Source: Odontesthes bonariensis (lineage: Eukaryota > Chordata > Actinopteri > Atheriniformes > Atherinopsidae). Taken from it: a DNA stretch of 64,000 nt. Below, piece after piece: positions 13,184-24,500 of this stretch (positions within the stretch are counted from its first letter, which is position 1; every line of letters begins with the position of its first letter). Location: positions 18,932,227 to 18,996,226 of the forward strand of contig NC_134515.1 in assembly GCF_027942865.1 (NCBI RefSeq). Direction: 5' to 3'. The notes under the pieces were generated by a model. The model worked only from the letters and a program-made list of their open reading frames with translations, ran no database searches and was not told the origin of the DNA. The translations under genes were made by a program, and so were the position numbers.

Positions 13184-16100
13184 TTACATCTCTGATGTGA
13201 GCTGGGCTTTACTCTGGATGAGCCTCATGATTGACTGAACCACCTCTGAAGTGGTGCCTTGACCCCCGAGATCAGCCGTGTGCAACTGAAAGAAGAAGAG
13301 CACGATGCTGTCAAACATGTTCCAAGATGATGACTGATTAAATAAAATTCAAAGACGACATGTAATTTTAGCATTTTTGGGATGAGTCTCCTGACGCATA
13401 TTATGTTCAAATATCGGCTTTGTGTTTAAGTGTCTGTTTGTTGTGATCCGCCGGGGAGAATAAATAGACATGATAAGACCAATTTGATTTTTAAATTACC
13501 ACAAGACTGTAACTAATGCCACAAAATACTAAATCCGATACCGCACGGTGGATAACCTGACTGGTGCTTTATGACAGTGAAAAGGACATAATGCCGCTTT
13601 GTGCAATTGTATTGTACTGATCTCTAGGAAGCATGCCAGACCTGCCACAAGGGCTTGTAATCTTGTTTCACACAACGATGGCCTATTATCTTTATGACGG
13701 GTGAGGGAATGAGCCAGACAGGGACTGAGGACTCACCCTGGTTTCATTCATTGTGATGAGGACTGCATTCCTGATCAAGGTGGCATAGTCATAAAGCCTG
13801 GAGAGGTACAGGAGAGATAATTACTTCCAATAAAAGTAAGCCACACTCACAAGATTAAAGATCAGATAAAACAGCAACATGTGTACTAAAGGTGCGAGCT
13901 TACTTAAGATGGTCCAGCATCATGCAGCTGGCTAGCAGCATGGCAGTAGGGTTTGCTACGTTTCTGCCTGCAACACTTTTTCCTGTGTTTCTTGTGGCCT
14001 GCGGGCCAGAAGAGAGCAAGAAAGAGACAAAGCTCTGAGTTACAATGCATCAGACAAAAATCACATATTTTACACATTTCAAAACATTAGAAAGAACCAA
14101 CTGCTCATTTCCAAACACTTACCGTTTCAAATACAGCATAGACCCGACCATAATTGGCCCCGGGCACGAGGCCAGGCCCTCCCACCAGGCCAGCGCACAC
14201 GTTGCTGACAACGTTTCCATACAGATTAGGCATCACCATTACGTCAAATTGCTGAGGCTTGGACACAAGCTAAAAACGCAAACACTGGTGGGTGAATACT
14301 TTAGAGATCATAGAACATTAACAACTGTTACTCTGATGCATTAAGATGTTCAACTATAACCTGCATGGTGGTGTTGTCAACAATCATGCTGTCAAATTTG
14401 ATGTCTGGGTATCCAGAGGCCACTTCTCTGCAGCACTGCAGAAACAAGCCATCACCAAGCTTCCTGTGGAAGCACAAATGCTGTACTCAATACTCCCACC
14501 ACAAAAAAAAAAAACCCACAGCATAATTTATGACTCAGGGGGCCAGACCTCTTCAGAGAGGAGACATTTACTATTTACTAGATGAACTTACATGATATTA
14601 GCCTTATGCACAGCAGTGACCTTGCGGCGACCTTTCTCCCTGGCCAATTGGAAAGCATACTCAGCAATCCTGAGAGAATTGTTCCTGGTGATGATCTTCA
14701 GACACTCCACTACCCCCGATACACTCTAAGACAAGACAGTCAGGAGAATAACAAATTAAATTACAACTTAAGTTCAACAACTGTATGTTATGACAGCTAA
14801 AGTTCCCCCAGGGACTGGAAAGCTGTCAGTCTAGCCTTTCATCTCTCATATCTTATCTTTGAAACTGTCACACTATGATTGATTATCACTGATCGCAGAA
14901 CTGATTTGCCTCTTCTCTGGGCCATTTGTTTAACCCAACCCAACCCCCAAATATTTGCAAAGTCCTTTCCACCTATGTCAAGCAAAAAACAGGGGAACTC
15001 CCTTTATTATGAAATATTCATTTCAGGCCCTGTAAAATTGCTCTTTCCAAGTCTATTACATTTTACGTTTGAAAAGTCAGTGTTGTGTCCTACTTTTGAG
15101 TCTACTTTGCCTTTTTAAGTTTAGTTTTTTCAGCCGTTTTCATTTTAACCCTGGGCAGTGTTTAAAGTAGTGATGGTTTTTTGTTATATTCCAAATGTTT
15201 GCGGTTGAATTGCACGTCACAACTTCACAGCGAAGCTAAAGATCACGGGCGCGGTGACGCAGCATGATGAAACCTGGAAAAGTAAAAACAAACAAACATA
15301 GAATGTGACAGAGAGGACCGTGGAGAAACTATGGTCTTCCAAGGAAAATGAACAGACTTTGGGGTTAGGGTTGTTGTTGGCTCCAATGCGCATGCTTACT
15401 TGATGCTTCATGCAAACGATATGACAGACTTGAGAGAGAAGCCGTGAAGAGAAAATGTCACTTTCGATTCAACAACTAAAGGGGCCAAGTCTGGTGGAAA
15501 ATCTTGTAGTGTGTGACCCCCCCCCCCCGGTCACAGATCGGCTGTGTAGTGTAAACACACTAGGATTTCAAAAGTCCCAAAGACAAGAGAAACACATTAC
15601 AATCTTTCATTTCCATAGCTTGTTAGGCTTAAACATGAATTTAAACGAACCAACCATTCAGCTTCAAATAGGTCTTCTTATTAATTTCTGCTCTGCTAGC
15701 TCAACTTCTCTTTTTTAACTTCACATGACATATTGAAATGTTTTCAGCATTTTTGACTTGATTGTTATTCATATATAGCAACAGTTTGAAAAGGGAAATG
15801 AATACACCGTAGGCACGTACTTCATAAACATGAAGTCTTACCATTTTTACAGTATTCTGTTGGTTTCAACTAATGTCTGCAATCTTGCAGATGATGATAA
15901 ATCCAATCCTACAGCAGCTAATATGGCAAGCACAACTACCTTTGTAGTCGTCGGTCACCAACAAAGTATTTCCGAACAAAAAAACTGCAGCATGCGAGAC
16001 CCACACACAACAGCAGGCACATCTCCACTACTGAGTAACACAACGCTGTACCAGAATCAAAGACACAATCAACAGTCACAGTCGCTCATCTCGGTCTGTG

Positions 16101-18259
16101 TCTGACTAACATTAAAATAATGCATCACCTGAACATCTAGCACGTCAGCTACTCCCGAAATAAGAGAAACGGATACAGTTTATGTCCATTATAAAATAAC
16201 TTCCAACAGTTTTCTGTCTCATTTTTTTTCTGTCCTCACGGTCTCCCCTCTCTCATCCTGTTCATAACAGGGATGCAAACACATGACGACTGATTAATTC
16301 CCTTATTTTTGGATGATATTATTTTAACGTAACAAGTTGTTCACGGCCAACATAACATTTGAATAATATTTCAGTAAAATGTTCTGACAATTATTTTAGG
16401 CTCATGGAAACATTTTAGACGTTTGTCAATTAAAGTAACCTAATATTTTTTAGAAATTTAGAAACAGTATCTACTGTTGAGTGAGCACATCACAACAATC
16501 CATTCAGTTTAATGAGGTCAGTATTGATCGAGTGTGTCAGCATGTGGCAGAGGACTTCTATACGGACGGCACCAGACTGCCAAAAAAACAAAAAAAAGAC
16601 CCGAGGTCGAAAAAGGTCTATACAAGAGGGAGCATGAGCAGACATTTTATAAGAGAGTAGAATTGATTATTATTTTTTTTTCCCTCCATTTCCTTGTTCT
16701 GTCTGACCTCGTGCTCCAGACTGCTGTATTCTCCTTCTGTGTTTTCCCTGATGATCATGATGTCGATGTTCTTGTGGCGAGTCTGGACTCCGGGGAGAGA
16801 CTGGCAGTGCATCACGTTGGCGTACAGGTCTAAGTTTGTTCTGTCAAAGGAGACAAAACAACGGCTCACGCGATCACAAAGGACCAATTTGTGTAAGAAA
16901 TGTGAGCCCTTTGACAAAAAAGAGGAATTTATCTGAATACTTCATTTACACTTACCGCAGCAGGTTATTTCTGGATTTGACAGAGGGCGGCATAGTGTGG
17001 TTGGTTTCTATGTTACCTATTGGAAGAGTTAAGCGGTTCTGAAGTTAAATATCAGCATCATGGTCGATTAGAAAACGGCATGCAGGTCTGACTCAATTCT
17101 CAAATTTTCCCGATCCAATTGTGACACTGAAAGAAGAAGAAAAAAAAAAAAAAAAGAATTCAGCTTACCTTTAAGGGCAATTCCATTACGACGGATTGCA
17201 GTGATGGCGTTGTTGATATCATCCTCCGACTCCAAAGCGGAGTTTACATTCACCACCTCAAAGTCCACTGGCACACAGCTGAACCTACCAGCATAAAACC
17301 ATACAGGAAGCAAACCATCAGGCGTCTGTGGACGCTTTTAAGCAGGATTTAGTTTTAGTCTAACCAACCTGAAAACCTCTCTGACATGGTTAAGAAGCTC
17401 TGGGCCGATTCCATCACCAGGTATAAGGGTCACAGTGTGTCTGCCGCCATACTTAGCAGGAGGAGGCTGTAACAATGGCATGCAACGCGTTATCAACCGT
17501 CTTAGTACAAGAGAAACACTGGTGGCTTCCCAACTTTTGCAATAATCTGGATACATGTATGCTTTTGTACTAATTATATGTCAAATATACAGACGCTACA
17601 ATAGATAGACACTCCTGGATACGGACTTTGCATATTTCCTGCTTATTAGATTTTCACTTACATTAATATTTACTAATATAATATACCAATACTATATAAC
17701 TAATATTAACTATTATGTTGCTATAATCAAACATGGCTTATTATACTGTAAGAAAACAGTATAATATTTCCAATCTGCAGATACAGGATCAACAACCACG
17801 GACTGTTAAAAAATAAAAAAAAAATGTAGTGACTTTAGTGATTTATTTTTGTTTGTTTACTCATTTCTTTGTATTCATTGTATCTGAACTTGCAAAATGA
17901 AGTTTTTCTACTACTCTCTGCTTCCAACTGCATTACCACTTAATCGGCAAAAAAAAAAGAAAAAGAAAGGTGGACAACTGCTCCTTCGCTTGAGTGATTA
18001 TTTCAAACAATTGTCATTTACATGAAAGTCACCTGACATGCTGCAGTGGACAAGGAAATGTTGAAAATCCAAACAATCAAACCAACAGGTAGGCCCGTGA
18101 CTCACAATGTTAAAGGATAAGACCGGTTTTTTGACATTGGGCCCTTGATTTCACATTATAACATGATGTTCTACTCACCCCTGCTTGTTGTTGGTCATTT
18201 GGAGCTGTTCCGAAGATATTCGCGAGGCGTCTGGCTGCTCTCTTGAGATATTCGGCCAT
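13184..18259 (-). CDS. idh3g: Isocitrate dehydrogenase (NAD+) subunit gamma, mitochondrial
   Basis: Eleven coding exons on the minus strand, in transcript order: 18259-18179, 17466-17369, 17284-17169, 17016-16956, 16840-16708, 14725-14592, 14463-14361, 14269-14123, 13998-13904, 13797-13737, 13285-13184. All junctions keep phase and give 376 aa plus stop (human about 393). The protein shows the hallmarks of the decarboxylating dehydrogenase fold: [20 protein letters not shown] near residue 29, then [46 protein letters not shown] and GGQGTTSE. The match is to the gamma rather than the alpha or beta subunit. In the family, gamma is the regulatory partner of the catalytic alpha subunit in the TCA-cycle enzyme and binds citrate and ADP. 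Exon 1 encodes 27 residues rich in Lys/Arg and without early acidic clustering, suiting a mitochondrial presequence. It joins exon 2 in phase 0; this assignment is the least certain part. Intron 5 is about 2 kb. Confidence 0.95.
14726..16707 (-). other. idh3g: idh3g intron 5 (1982 bp)
   Basis: This is the largest internal intron of idh3g. It contains a C run near 15519-15528 and AT-rich sequence. I see no coding exon and no recognisable transposon in it; its open frames are short and without domain features. Confidence 0.8.
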
Positions 18260-18484
18260 GAAACGGTTTCCTATGGGCAAGCTTATACAGGCACAAACTA
18301 TGCTGTTTATAATTTATTAATTACTCTACACTAGCACTGATAACGTGGAGGTGCGTCGCTTACTTAAAAAAATCCGGGTTACTAATTTTGAATTTTAGCC
18401 GAATGAATAAATAGGCAGCAGGTCTGTGGGCTGTCTGTGGTAGTAGCACAACGATGACGTCAGTAACACCCACTTTACGACGAA
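18260..18484. promoter_or_regulatory. idh3g: Putative idh3g promoter with consensus CRE
   Basis: This is the sequence just upstream of the idh3g start codon, ending in the unique core of the palindrome. A full tgacgtca CRE/ATF site lies at 18455-18462, about 195 bp from the ATG. Because the upstream sequence is mirrored on the other side, the region could fire in both directions. Promoter activity is inferred from position and motif only. Confidence 0.45.
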
Positions 18485-18622
18485 AAAATCAAAATTACAA
18501 TAACCCGGATTTTTTTAAGTAAGCGACGCACCTCCACGTTATCAGTGCTAGTGTACAGTAATTAATAAATTATAAACAGCATAGTTTGTGCCTGTATAAG
18601 CTTGCCCATAGGAAACCGTTTC

Positions 18623-18703
18623 ATGGCCGAATATCTCAAGAGAGCAGCCAGACGCCTCTCGAATATCTTCGGAACAGCTCCAAATGACCAACAACAAGCA
18701 GGG
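18623..18703 (+). pseudogene. Inverted second copy of idh3g exon 1
   Basis: The 27-codon exon is duplicated on the plus strand with an intact ATG, open frame and GTGAGT donor. One codon differs, residue 13 Ala (gcg) to Ser (tcg). No downstream idh3g exons follow on this strand, so it cannot encode a second IDH3G. If transcribed it could serve as an alternative leader exon. Spliced to the fam3a 5' acceptor at 21539 it would be out of frame with fam3a, acting at most as an overlapping upstream reading frame. Confidence 0.75.
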
Positions 18704-19959
18704 GTGAGTAGAACATCATGTTATAATGTGAAATCAAGGGCCCAATGTCAAAAAACCGATCTTATCCTTTAAGCAGTTAATAGGGTAATTTAGGACTGAG
18801 CTCTATACATTTTTAAATGTTGAATATTGTGAATCAAGCACAACTTGGTTAATTGCGAAATACTTCCAGTTGTAAAATAACAGCCCCAGGTTTGAGAGTC
18901 CATGTTATCCATCTGAAATGTAACAACAACTATAATACTGTGTAACCTGTATTTTTATTAACCAATACAGATAGAACGTGATAAAGCAATACTCCCCATA
19001 ATCCTGAATAAAACGTAACCTAATAATCTGTATCGAAAAGCAGCTACTTACAATATTTTCTTTCTGTTGATGGTGACGAACAGCAAGGAAAGCAGAAGGT
19101 CAAGTATTAGTTCGATTGTTTTGTACAAGCACATATTGCATCCGAATCTGACAAACACAATAATACTATAACCTCTCCTCCCCCGAGAGAGTGGAAATGT
19201 TAATAGGCTCTGGGCACAACGAATCAGGCAAAAAAAAAAAAAAAAATGGTCAAATTAATTTCTAACAACTCCTAAACGTTAACGCAAAGGCATATAGGAC
19301 GGAGATAAAGAGTTGTTAAAAAGCAGTGATTTTTGGCCATTACATGTTGATTAGGTGTTAAAGGTGTCACAATCACATGTTCCATGTCTGACAGGGCAGA
19401 AAGCAGATTTAATTACTCACAGTAAGAATCGACTTATTCCGGTGACAAGTCAAAGTGGTCCCAAATATCTGAAAAACAAAATGCACACAGATGGTTTAGG
19501 GTGTTTGTGTGTGCATCAAAGAATCTGTTTTGGAAAACCAGTTCAAATGTGTGATGGTAGCTAGTTTGCTAATTCAGCCGTATGATGTTAAGCCTGTGAC
19601 CTTGTCTTCAGGTTAAATAAATGAGTAATATTTAGAGCCTGGCAGCAAAATGCACAACAAATACAATGACAGCGAGCAATCGTCTTACTTTAACCGTATT
19701 TCCAAGGCGTCCACCCAGGAAAGGGTTTACAATTTTGGACATAGAGAGCACAGCACTGTGGGCAGCCATCTTGATGTTAAGGTCGTGCGTGAGAAAGGTT
19801 TGTGCTCGCGCTTTAAAAAAAATTTAAAAAGTAAAAATAAAAAATGATTCAGTTTATTTAAGGTATGTATGTTTAGTAGTTTATTCATTGCGATAGCCTC
19901 TGAACTGGAAAAAATACAAACTGTAATGGAAAAAAATACATTGAAAAAAAATAAAATCA

Positions 19960-20060
19960 TTCTGGTCACGTGAACTTCCTCGCGCAGACTCTGTGGCTCT
20001 GTACACAGGGGCTGAACTTGCGTATATCCGGAAGACGAATTGTGTAGACACAATTTTTTT
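19960..20060 (+). promoter_or_regulatory. fam3a: Possible fam3a promoter
   Basis: A small CpG-bearing patch in AT-rich surroundings holds a CACGTG E-box (19967-19972) and an ETS-type ccggaag (20028-20034), both common in housekeeping and mitochondrial-gene promoters. The fam3a start codon lies in an exon with its own splice acceptor at 21539, so an upstream noncoding exon is expected, and this patch is a candidate. The right arm of the palindrome is the alternative. Confidence 0.3.
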
Positions 20061-21430
20061 CCATGCTGGTCGCTAACGCAGCATTAAAACTTAGACTAGG
20101 CTTTTGGCTGCAGAATCTCTTTATACTAGTAGTTTTCTTTTATGATGGGGGCGCTTCAATGAAGAAACAGCGAAAGAAATCGTAAAGGTCCAGTGGAGAA
20201 CAGCAACAGCAGCTCCTCTTTCCGCTATATTCCCATTGAATAAACGCCCTAATAAGGCAACGAGTAAAGGCAGTACTCTCCTTAAACGTGGACTTAGTAG
20301 GTAGGATTGATGGTTTTTGATTTCAAAGTATAAATATAAGGGGATCAATAATGTCAATGACTTGCTTTTGCCCTGTCTTTTCTGTTCATGTATTAATCCA
20401 CGTCATATCTGCAGAGCCATCTTGCTGTCAAGAGAAAGAAAAATTCTCTCTGAAGTGAACCGAAGTCTTGTGGTTAGCAGGCTCCATTATTTGAGTGTTT
20501 GAAACAAATATAGCCATTCGCCTCCCTCAAAAATGTGTTTCAAAACCTTTAAAGTTGCAACTCAAATTAAAACTTCAAAGGACTATTTTTTTTACTCCAC
20601 TGTTTTCATTATGTTTTTATGTTTCAGTTTTAAACAGTTCTTTTTGTTTTCACACTGTTTATTACGTCTCTCATCCTTACTGCAAAATGTATTTGTCACG
20701 AACAGTACTTTTGTTGAACTACTTGGCTGTCATTCAGTTTGATTTAATCACGTGAAAACTAAACATTTAACTGATGATTTTAAAACGTATTTGAACGAGA
20801 CAACGCTTTATAAACTTTAGAATTGTGCTTTTTAATGAATCTGATGAGTCAAACAAGGGATTGGAAATCATGTTGGGTAATGAATCCTGTATGTACCCTC
20901 TATGGGAAATCCTATCCGAATGGTGTAGATGAGAAAATGCCAATGCAGGACTAGCCGACCCAGAAACTATCTTCATAGTTGGATCCACAGAAAAGATACA
21001 AAAAAGAACTTAAACATTTCACCAAATGATCTGAAGATAAATCTTTTGGACTCCAAGGTCCAAAATCCAAAAAAGAACTGTACCAATTTGTCTGGCATCT
21101 CGGGAGTCTCGGCAGTCCAAATTGAACATTAGAGCACAGGTTTGCCAGTGAACATATTTGCAAAGTGGTACAATCAACTGAAGAAAATATCTGATATTTA
21201 TGTTAATTAAATGTTTTGGAGGAGAAAATATGTTTGCACTGTTTCCATCAGGGTGTCCCGATGTTTTCAATAATAATTAGCTACTGAGTAGCATTGTAAA
21301 TACTGTTTATTGTTTATTCTATTTTTGTACATATTGATATTTTTATTCTTATTTTATTTTTATTTTTATTTTTATTTTTTTCCCTATCTTATTCTTATTA
21401 ATCTTTATTTTCCTGTAAATAAGAGCACTG

Positions 21431-21493
21431 CAACAAAAGAATTTCCCGCAAGGGATTAATAAAGTTATTCTGATTCTGATTCTGATTCTGATT
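21431..21493 (+). mobile_element. Retroelement 3' tail with (GATTCT)n end
   Basis: The stretch gaatttcccgcaagggatta followed by ataaagt and a short run of attctg repeats is a familiar 3' end of dispersed fish LINE/SINE copies. The body upstream (from about 21280) is too AT-rich and decayed to assign a family. It sits just before the 5' UTR exon of fam3a. Confidence 0.5.
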
Positions 21494-21557
21494 ATCAGCT
21501 GACTGTTGCTTCTTTTTTAATTTTTTTTCTCTCTACAGGTCTGTGAGACAGTGAATC

Positions 21558-24500
21558 ATGAGATTGACAGGTGGGCTGAAATGTTGGTCTTAGTTCAATG
21601 AGCCTGTGGCAATCCTGAGTGTATTTAGCCTCACCTGGTGTGCCCTGATTTTCCTCACAGGCCCCCTGCGAGCTGTGGTTGTGCTGCTCCTGGTGGGGCT
21701 CACCTGGCTGCTGGCAAGCAGCTTATTTGGAGGGGAAAGTGCTTCGTCTGTGCGACATTTCTTCAGTGGTAACATAAGTCATTCTGACATGTTTATTTGA
21801 TCAGCAAATTGGCAATGACATTTATTGGGAACCATTTATGAAACAGAAATGCCAGATCTTTTTTCTTATTCCAGCTGCTTTCATGTAAAAATGCAGGATA
21901 TAATTTGATAATTGAATTTGATTTTGAGTTGGTAATTGGTCAAAATAAGTAACTGGAAAGCTTCGGAGTGGGCTCTTGGAAGCTCTAGTGAGTGTTTTCT
22001 CCATTTTCTGAAATCGTACACATTGGACACTAAATGATGAGGAATATTTAGAATTAGCTTCTTTTTTTCATTCTCGAGTTTTTCCTGATGTAGGCATAGC
22101 ACATTTGACTGAGGAACTTGTTTCTGTTTTCAGGCACAAGTGTGGAAACAACACCTGGTAAGTAGAAGGAAATCAAATAATAAGCTTCTTATCACAATAA
22201 CGAGATCTTGAAAAATGTATGGATGTCCTCATCTCAGCTCGGCATTAATGATTATTGCAATCAGTCGGGTCCTTGTGGTCTGCAGCTGCTAAAAGAAAAA
22301 ATGTAGCAGAGAAAGTATTATCGCAAAACACCAGTGTGGTCCCTTTTCCACTTGCATCCTGTTTATTTCAGGATTAAGAATTTTATTTCCGTTAGTGCTT
22401 AACGCTCTTGCTGGTCTGGCCCAAGCTCGTCAAGAGCACTGTGCACTCTTACTCTTGCTAGAACATTAGGGTTAACTAAGCAAATTAATTTTTTAGAGAT
22501 TCCAAGATCTAACTACAAAAAAAGAGGCAACAGTGCCTTTGCAGAGGCCGCTCCTAATCTCTTGGTTTACTTGCCCTGTTCACATAAGACCTGCTCAGAC
22601 GTTAGAAGCTTCCATGATGCTTTTGTATGAAATTAAATTTTTGTGTTTTCCAAAAATAAATAAATAAATAAATAAAATTAATACCTAACCCCTCTGAGCA
22701 AGCTTGTAAACAAAAGCTGCTATAGAGCTGTCAGCATGCATGCAGAGATGACAGTCGGAGCAAAGGTCTGATCAGAAGGAATGAGGTAGATGCAACCGAT
22801 AACAAATGGATATGTTGTCAACCAAGTAAAAGAAAAATACATTGTTCAGTGACTTAAATGTCTTTTTGATTGACCTGAATTTTATTGGCTCAAATCTGAT
22901 TCCATACTTTTGACCACCCACTTCCTCTCTTTTCTTCAGCATTCGATTCAGTTGGGGCTCGACACCTTGATTTTTATTCTGTTTTATTGTGCTTCTTATG
23001 GAATGCTTTTACCACTTTTACCCTGTGGCAGTTCATTTATCCAGTCTGCCCATAGTGTTTTACCGTGTCTTTGTTTGTGTTGCATTTCTCTGGGTATGTT
23101 AACTCTTGTTTGCACAGCACTTTGGTGTGACTTTGACTTGACGAACGTATCGTGCAATCCAACAGAACTGCCCCCCCGAAGGTATAAATGTGGACTTTCG
23201 GCCCCATGTCCCCCAAAGCATTTGGCTTTCCGTCTGGTGTCTGGTGCTGCCAATGTGATTGGCCCCAAAATCTGCGTGGAGGACAAGATGTGAGATTCTG
23301 TACTTAAAACTCGCTGCCCCCTCATCTTTGTCTTTGTCTCCCTCTGCTGTCACCTCTTTATTTTGTTTTATTTCACTCTGTTTTCTGTCGTTTCCTCTGT
23401 GCTCTCATAACGAGGCCTCCAAGTCTGTCTGGGGAGCTGAATGCAAGTATTGATCTAGTCTGTTTGTCCCCTTATCGCTTCGTGTTTGTTGCCTTTGGCC
23501 CTCTCACATGCGTCGTTGCTTTTTCTTTTCTTTTTTTTTTTTTAAGCTTCAGAAAGTGTAAATCAATTTTTACTCTATGTAAATACAGTGTGTGTTCAAA
23601 GCCCGTGTCTCTGCCCAACAGGTTATTGAGCAGCGTGAAGAACAATGTCGGCAGGGGACTTAACGTAGCTTTAGTTAATGGTAAGAATATCTTTATTCTA
23701 CTTGTAACTGTGTTGTATTAATTTTGAAACGTTTAGTTGTGGTTATTTGTAACATTTTTACTGATGGTTCTTTTCTTCAGGGGTGACCGGTGAGCTCTTA
23801 GAGACAAAGACCTTTGATATGTGGGCAGGAGGTGATTAAAATATTGGCATTTCTGTGTAAAACGTCATACAGGTCATACATTTACAAACCACCGCTTACA
23901 CCTCGCCTGATGTCTGTTTTCAGATGTCTCTGACCTGTTGAAGTTTTTACGGCCGCTTCATGAGGGAACCCTTGTGTTTGTGGCTTCCTTTGACGATGCT
24001 GCTACAAAGTATGAATCCACTTCAACACTCAATCAGTTTTAACTGTAAACAAATGAAAGCAACATTTAAGCTAAATTTGGTGAAATGCGTTTTGCTTGCA
24101 TGCTGTCAACAACTTGAAGTATTATATTTATGTTGAACTCTGTCAATGAAACGGCTAAACAGCACGAAGGCCGAACATCCAACACAAAAAGTCGTGTTGG
24201 TAATCATGTCACATATAATGGCTTAATCGGTTGTAATTGGACACTTCACGTTTCTGAGTAGACGTTGCAACGTCAAGAAATTTCCGTCCCCGTTGCCTTC
24301 AAATGCTCTTTCACGGTTGTAAATAAGGCCGCTTGATTACCATTCAAACACACCAGAGTCATATTCGATTCTTGGTGTTTTTGTTACAGGTGAGACCGTC
24401 ACACTGTGTGTCAGGAAGCACGCGTTGGCAAAAAATGAGTTTCTTGTCCATGTAACAAAAGACCCAACACTGCTATCTCCTCAAACATAAAGGATTTGCT

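Larger units (their letters stand above)
18110..18772. repeat. Large near-perfect inverted duplication (palindrome) of the idh3g 5' end
   Basis: Arm 18110-18381 is the reverse complement of 18501-18772. Reading base by base I find three mismatches in 272 bp (pairs 18123/18759, 18223/18659, 18326/18556). Similarity continues with a small gap to about 18396 and 18485, leaving a unique core of about 88 bp. Each arm carries part of idh3g intron 1, all of exon 1 and its upstream sequence. The core contains a palindromic CRE, tgacgtca, at 18455-18462. The left arm is used by idh3g; the right arm points toward fam3a. An assembly fold-back artefact cannot be excluded from sequence alone. Confidence 0.93.
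18773..21538. other. Spacer between idh3g and fam3a
   Basis: No coding exon is recognised here. It contains a possible fam3a promoter near 19960-20060 and a retroelement-like 3' tail at 21431-21493, listed separately. A YY1-like gccatcttg lies at 19765-19773. The rest is AT-rich single-copy-looking sequence with A and T runs. Confidence 0.6.

Noticed and set aside
16618..16917. 99-codon minus-strand open frame as a separate gene
   Set aside because: It is idh3g exon 5 read through into its flanking introns.
18623..18703. A second functional idh3g gene on the plus strand
   Set aside because: Only exon 1 and a short part of intron 1 are duplicated; no other idh3g exons occur downstream on that strand.
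19355..20053. Small open frames as the missing first exon of fam3a
   Set aside because: fam3a starts at 21558 with the conserved MRL..GPLR N-terminus; upstream frames are not needed and show no similarity.
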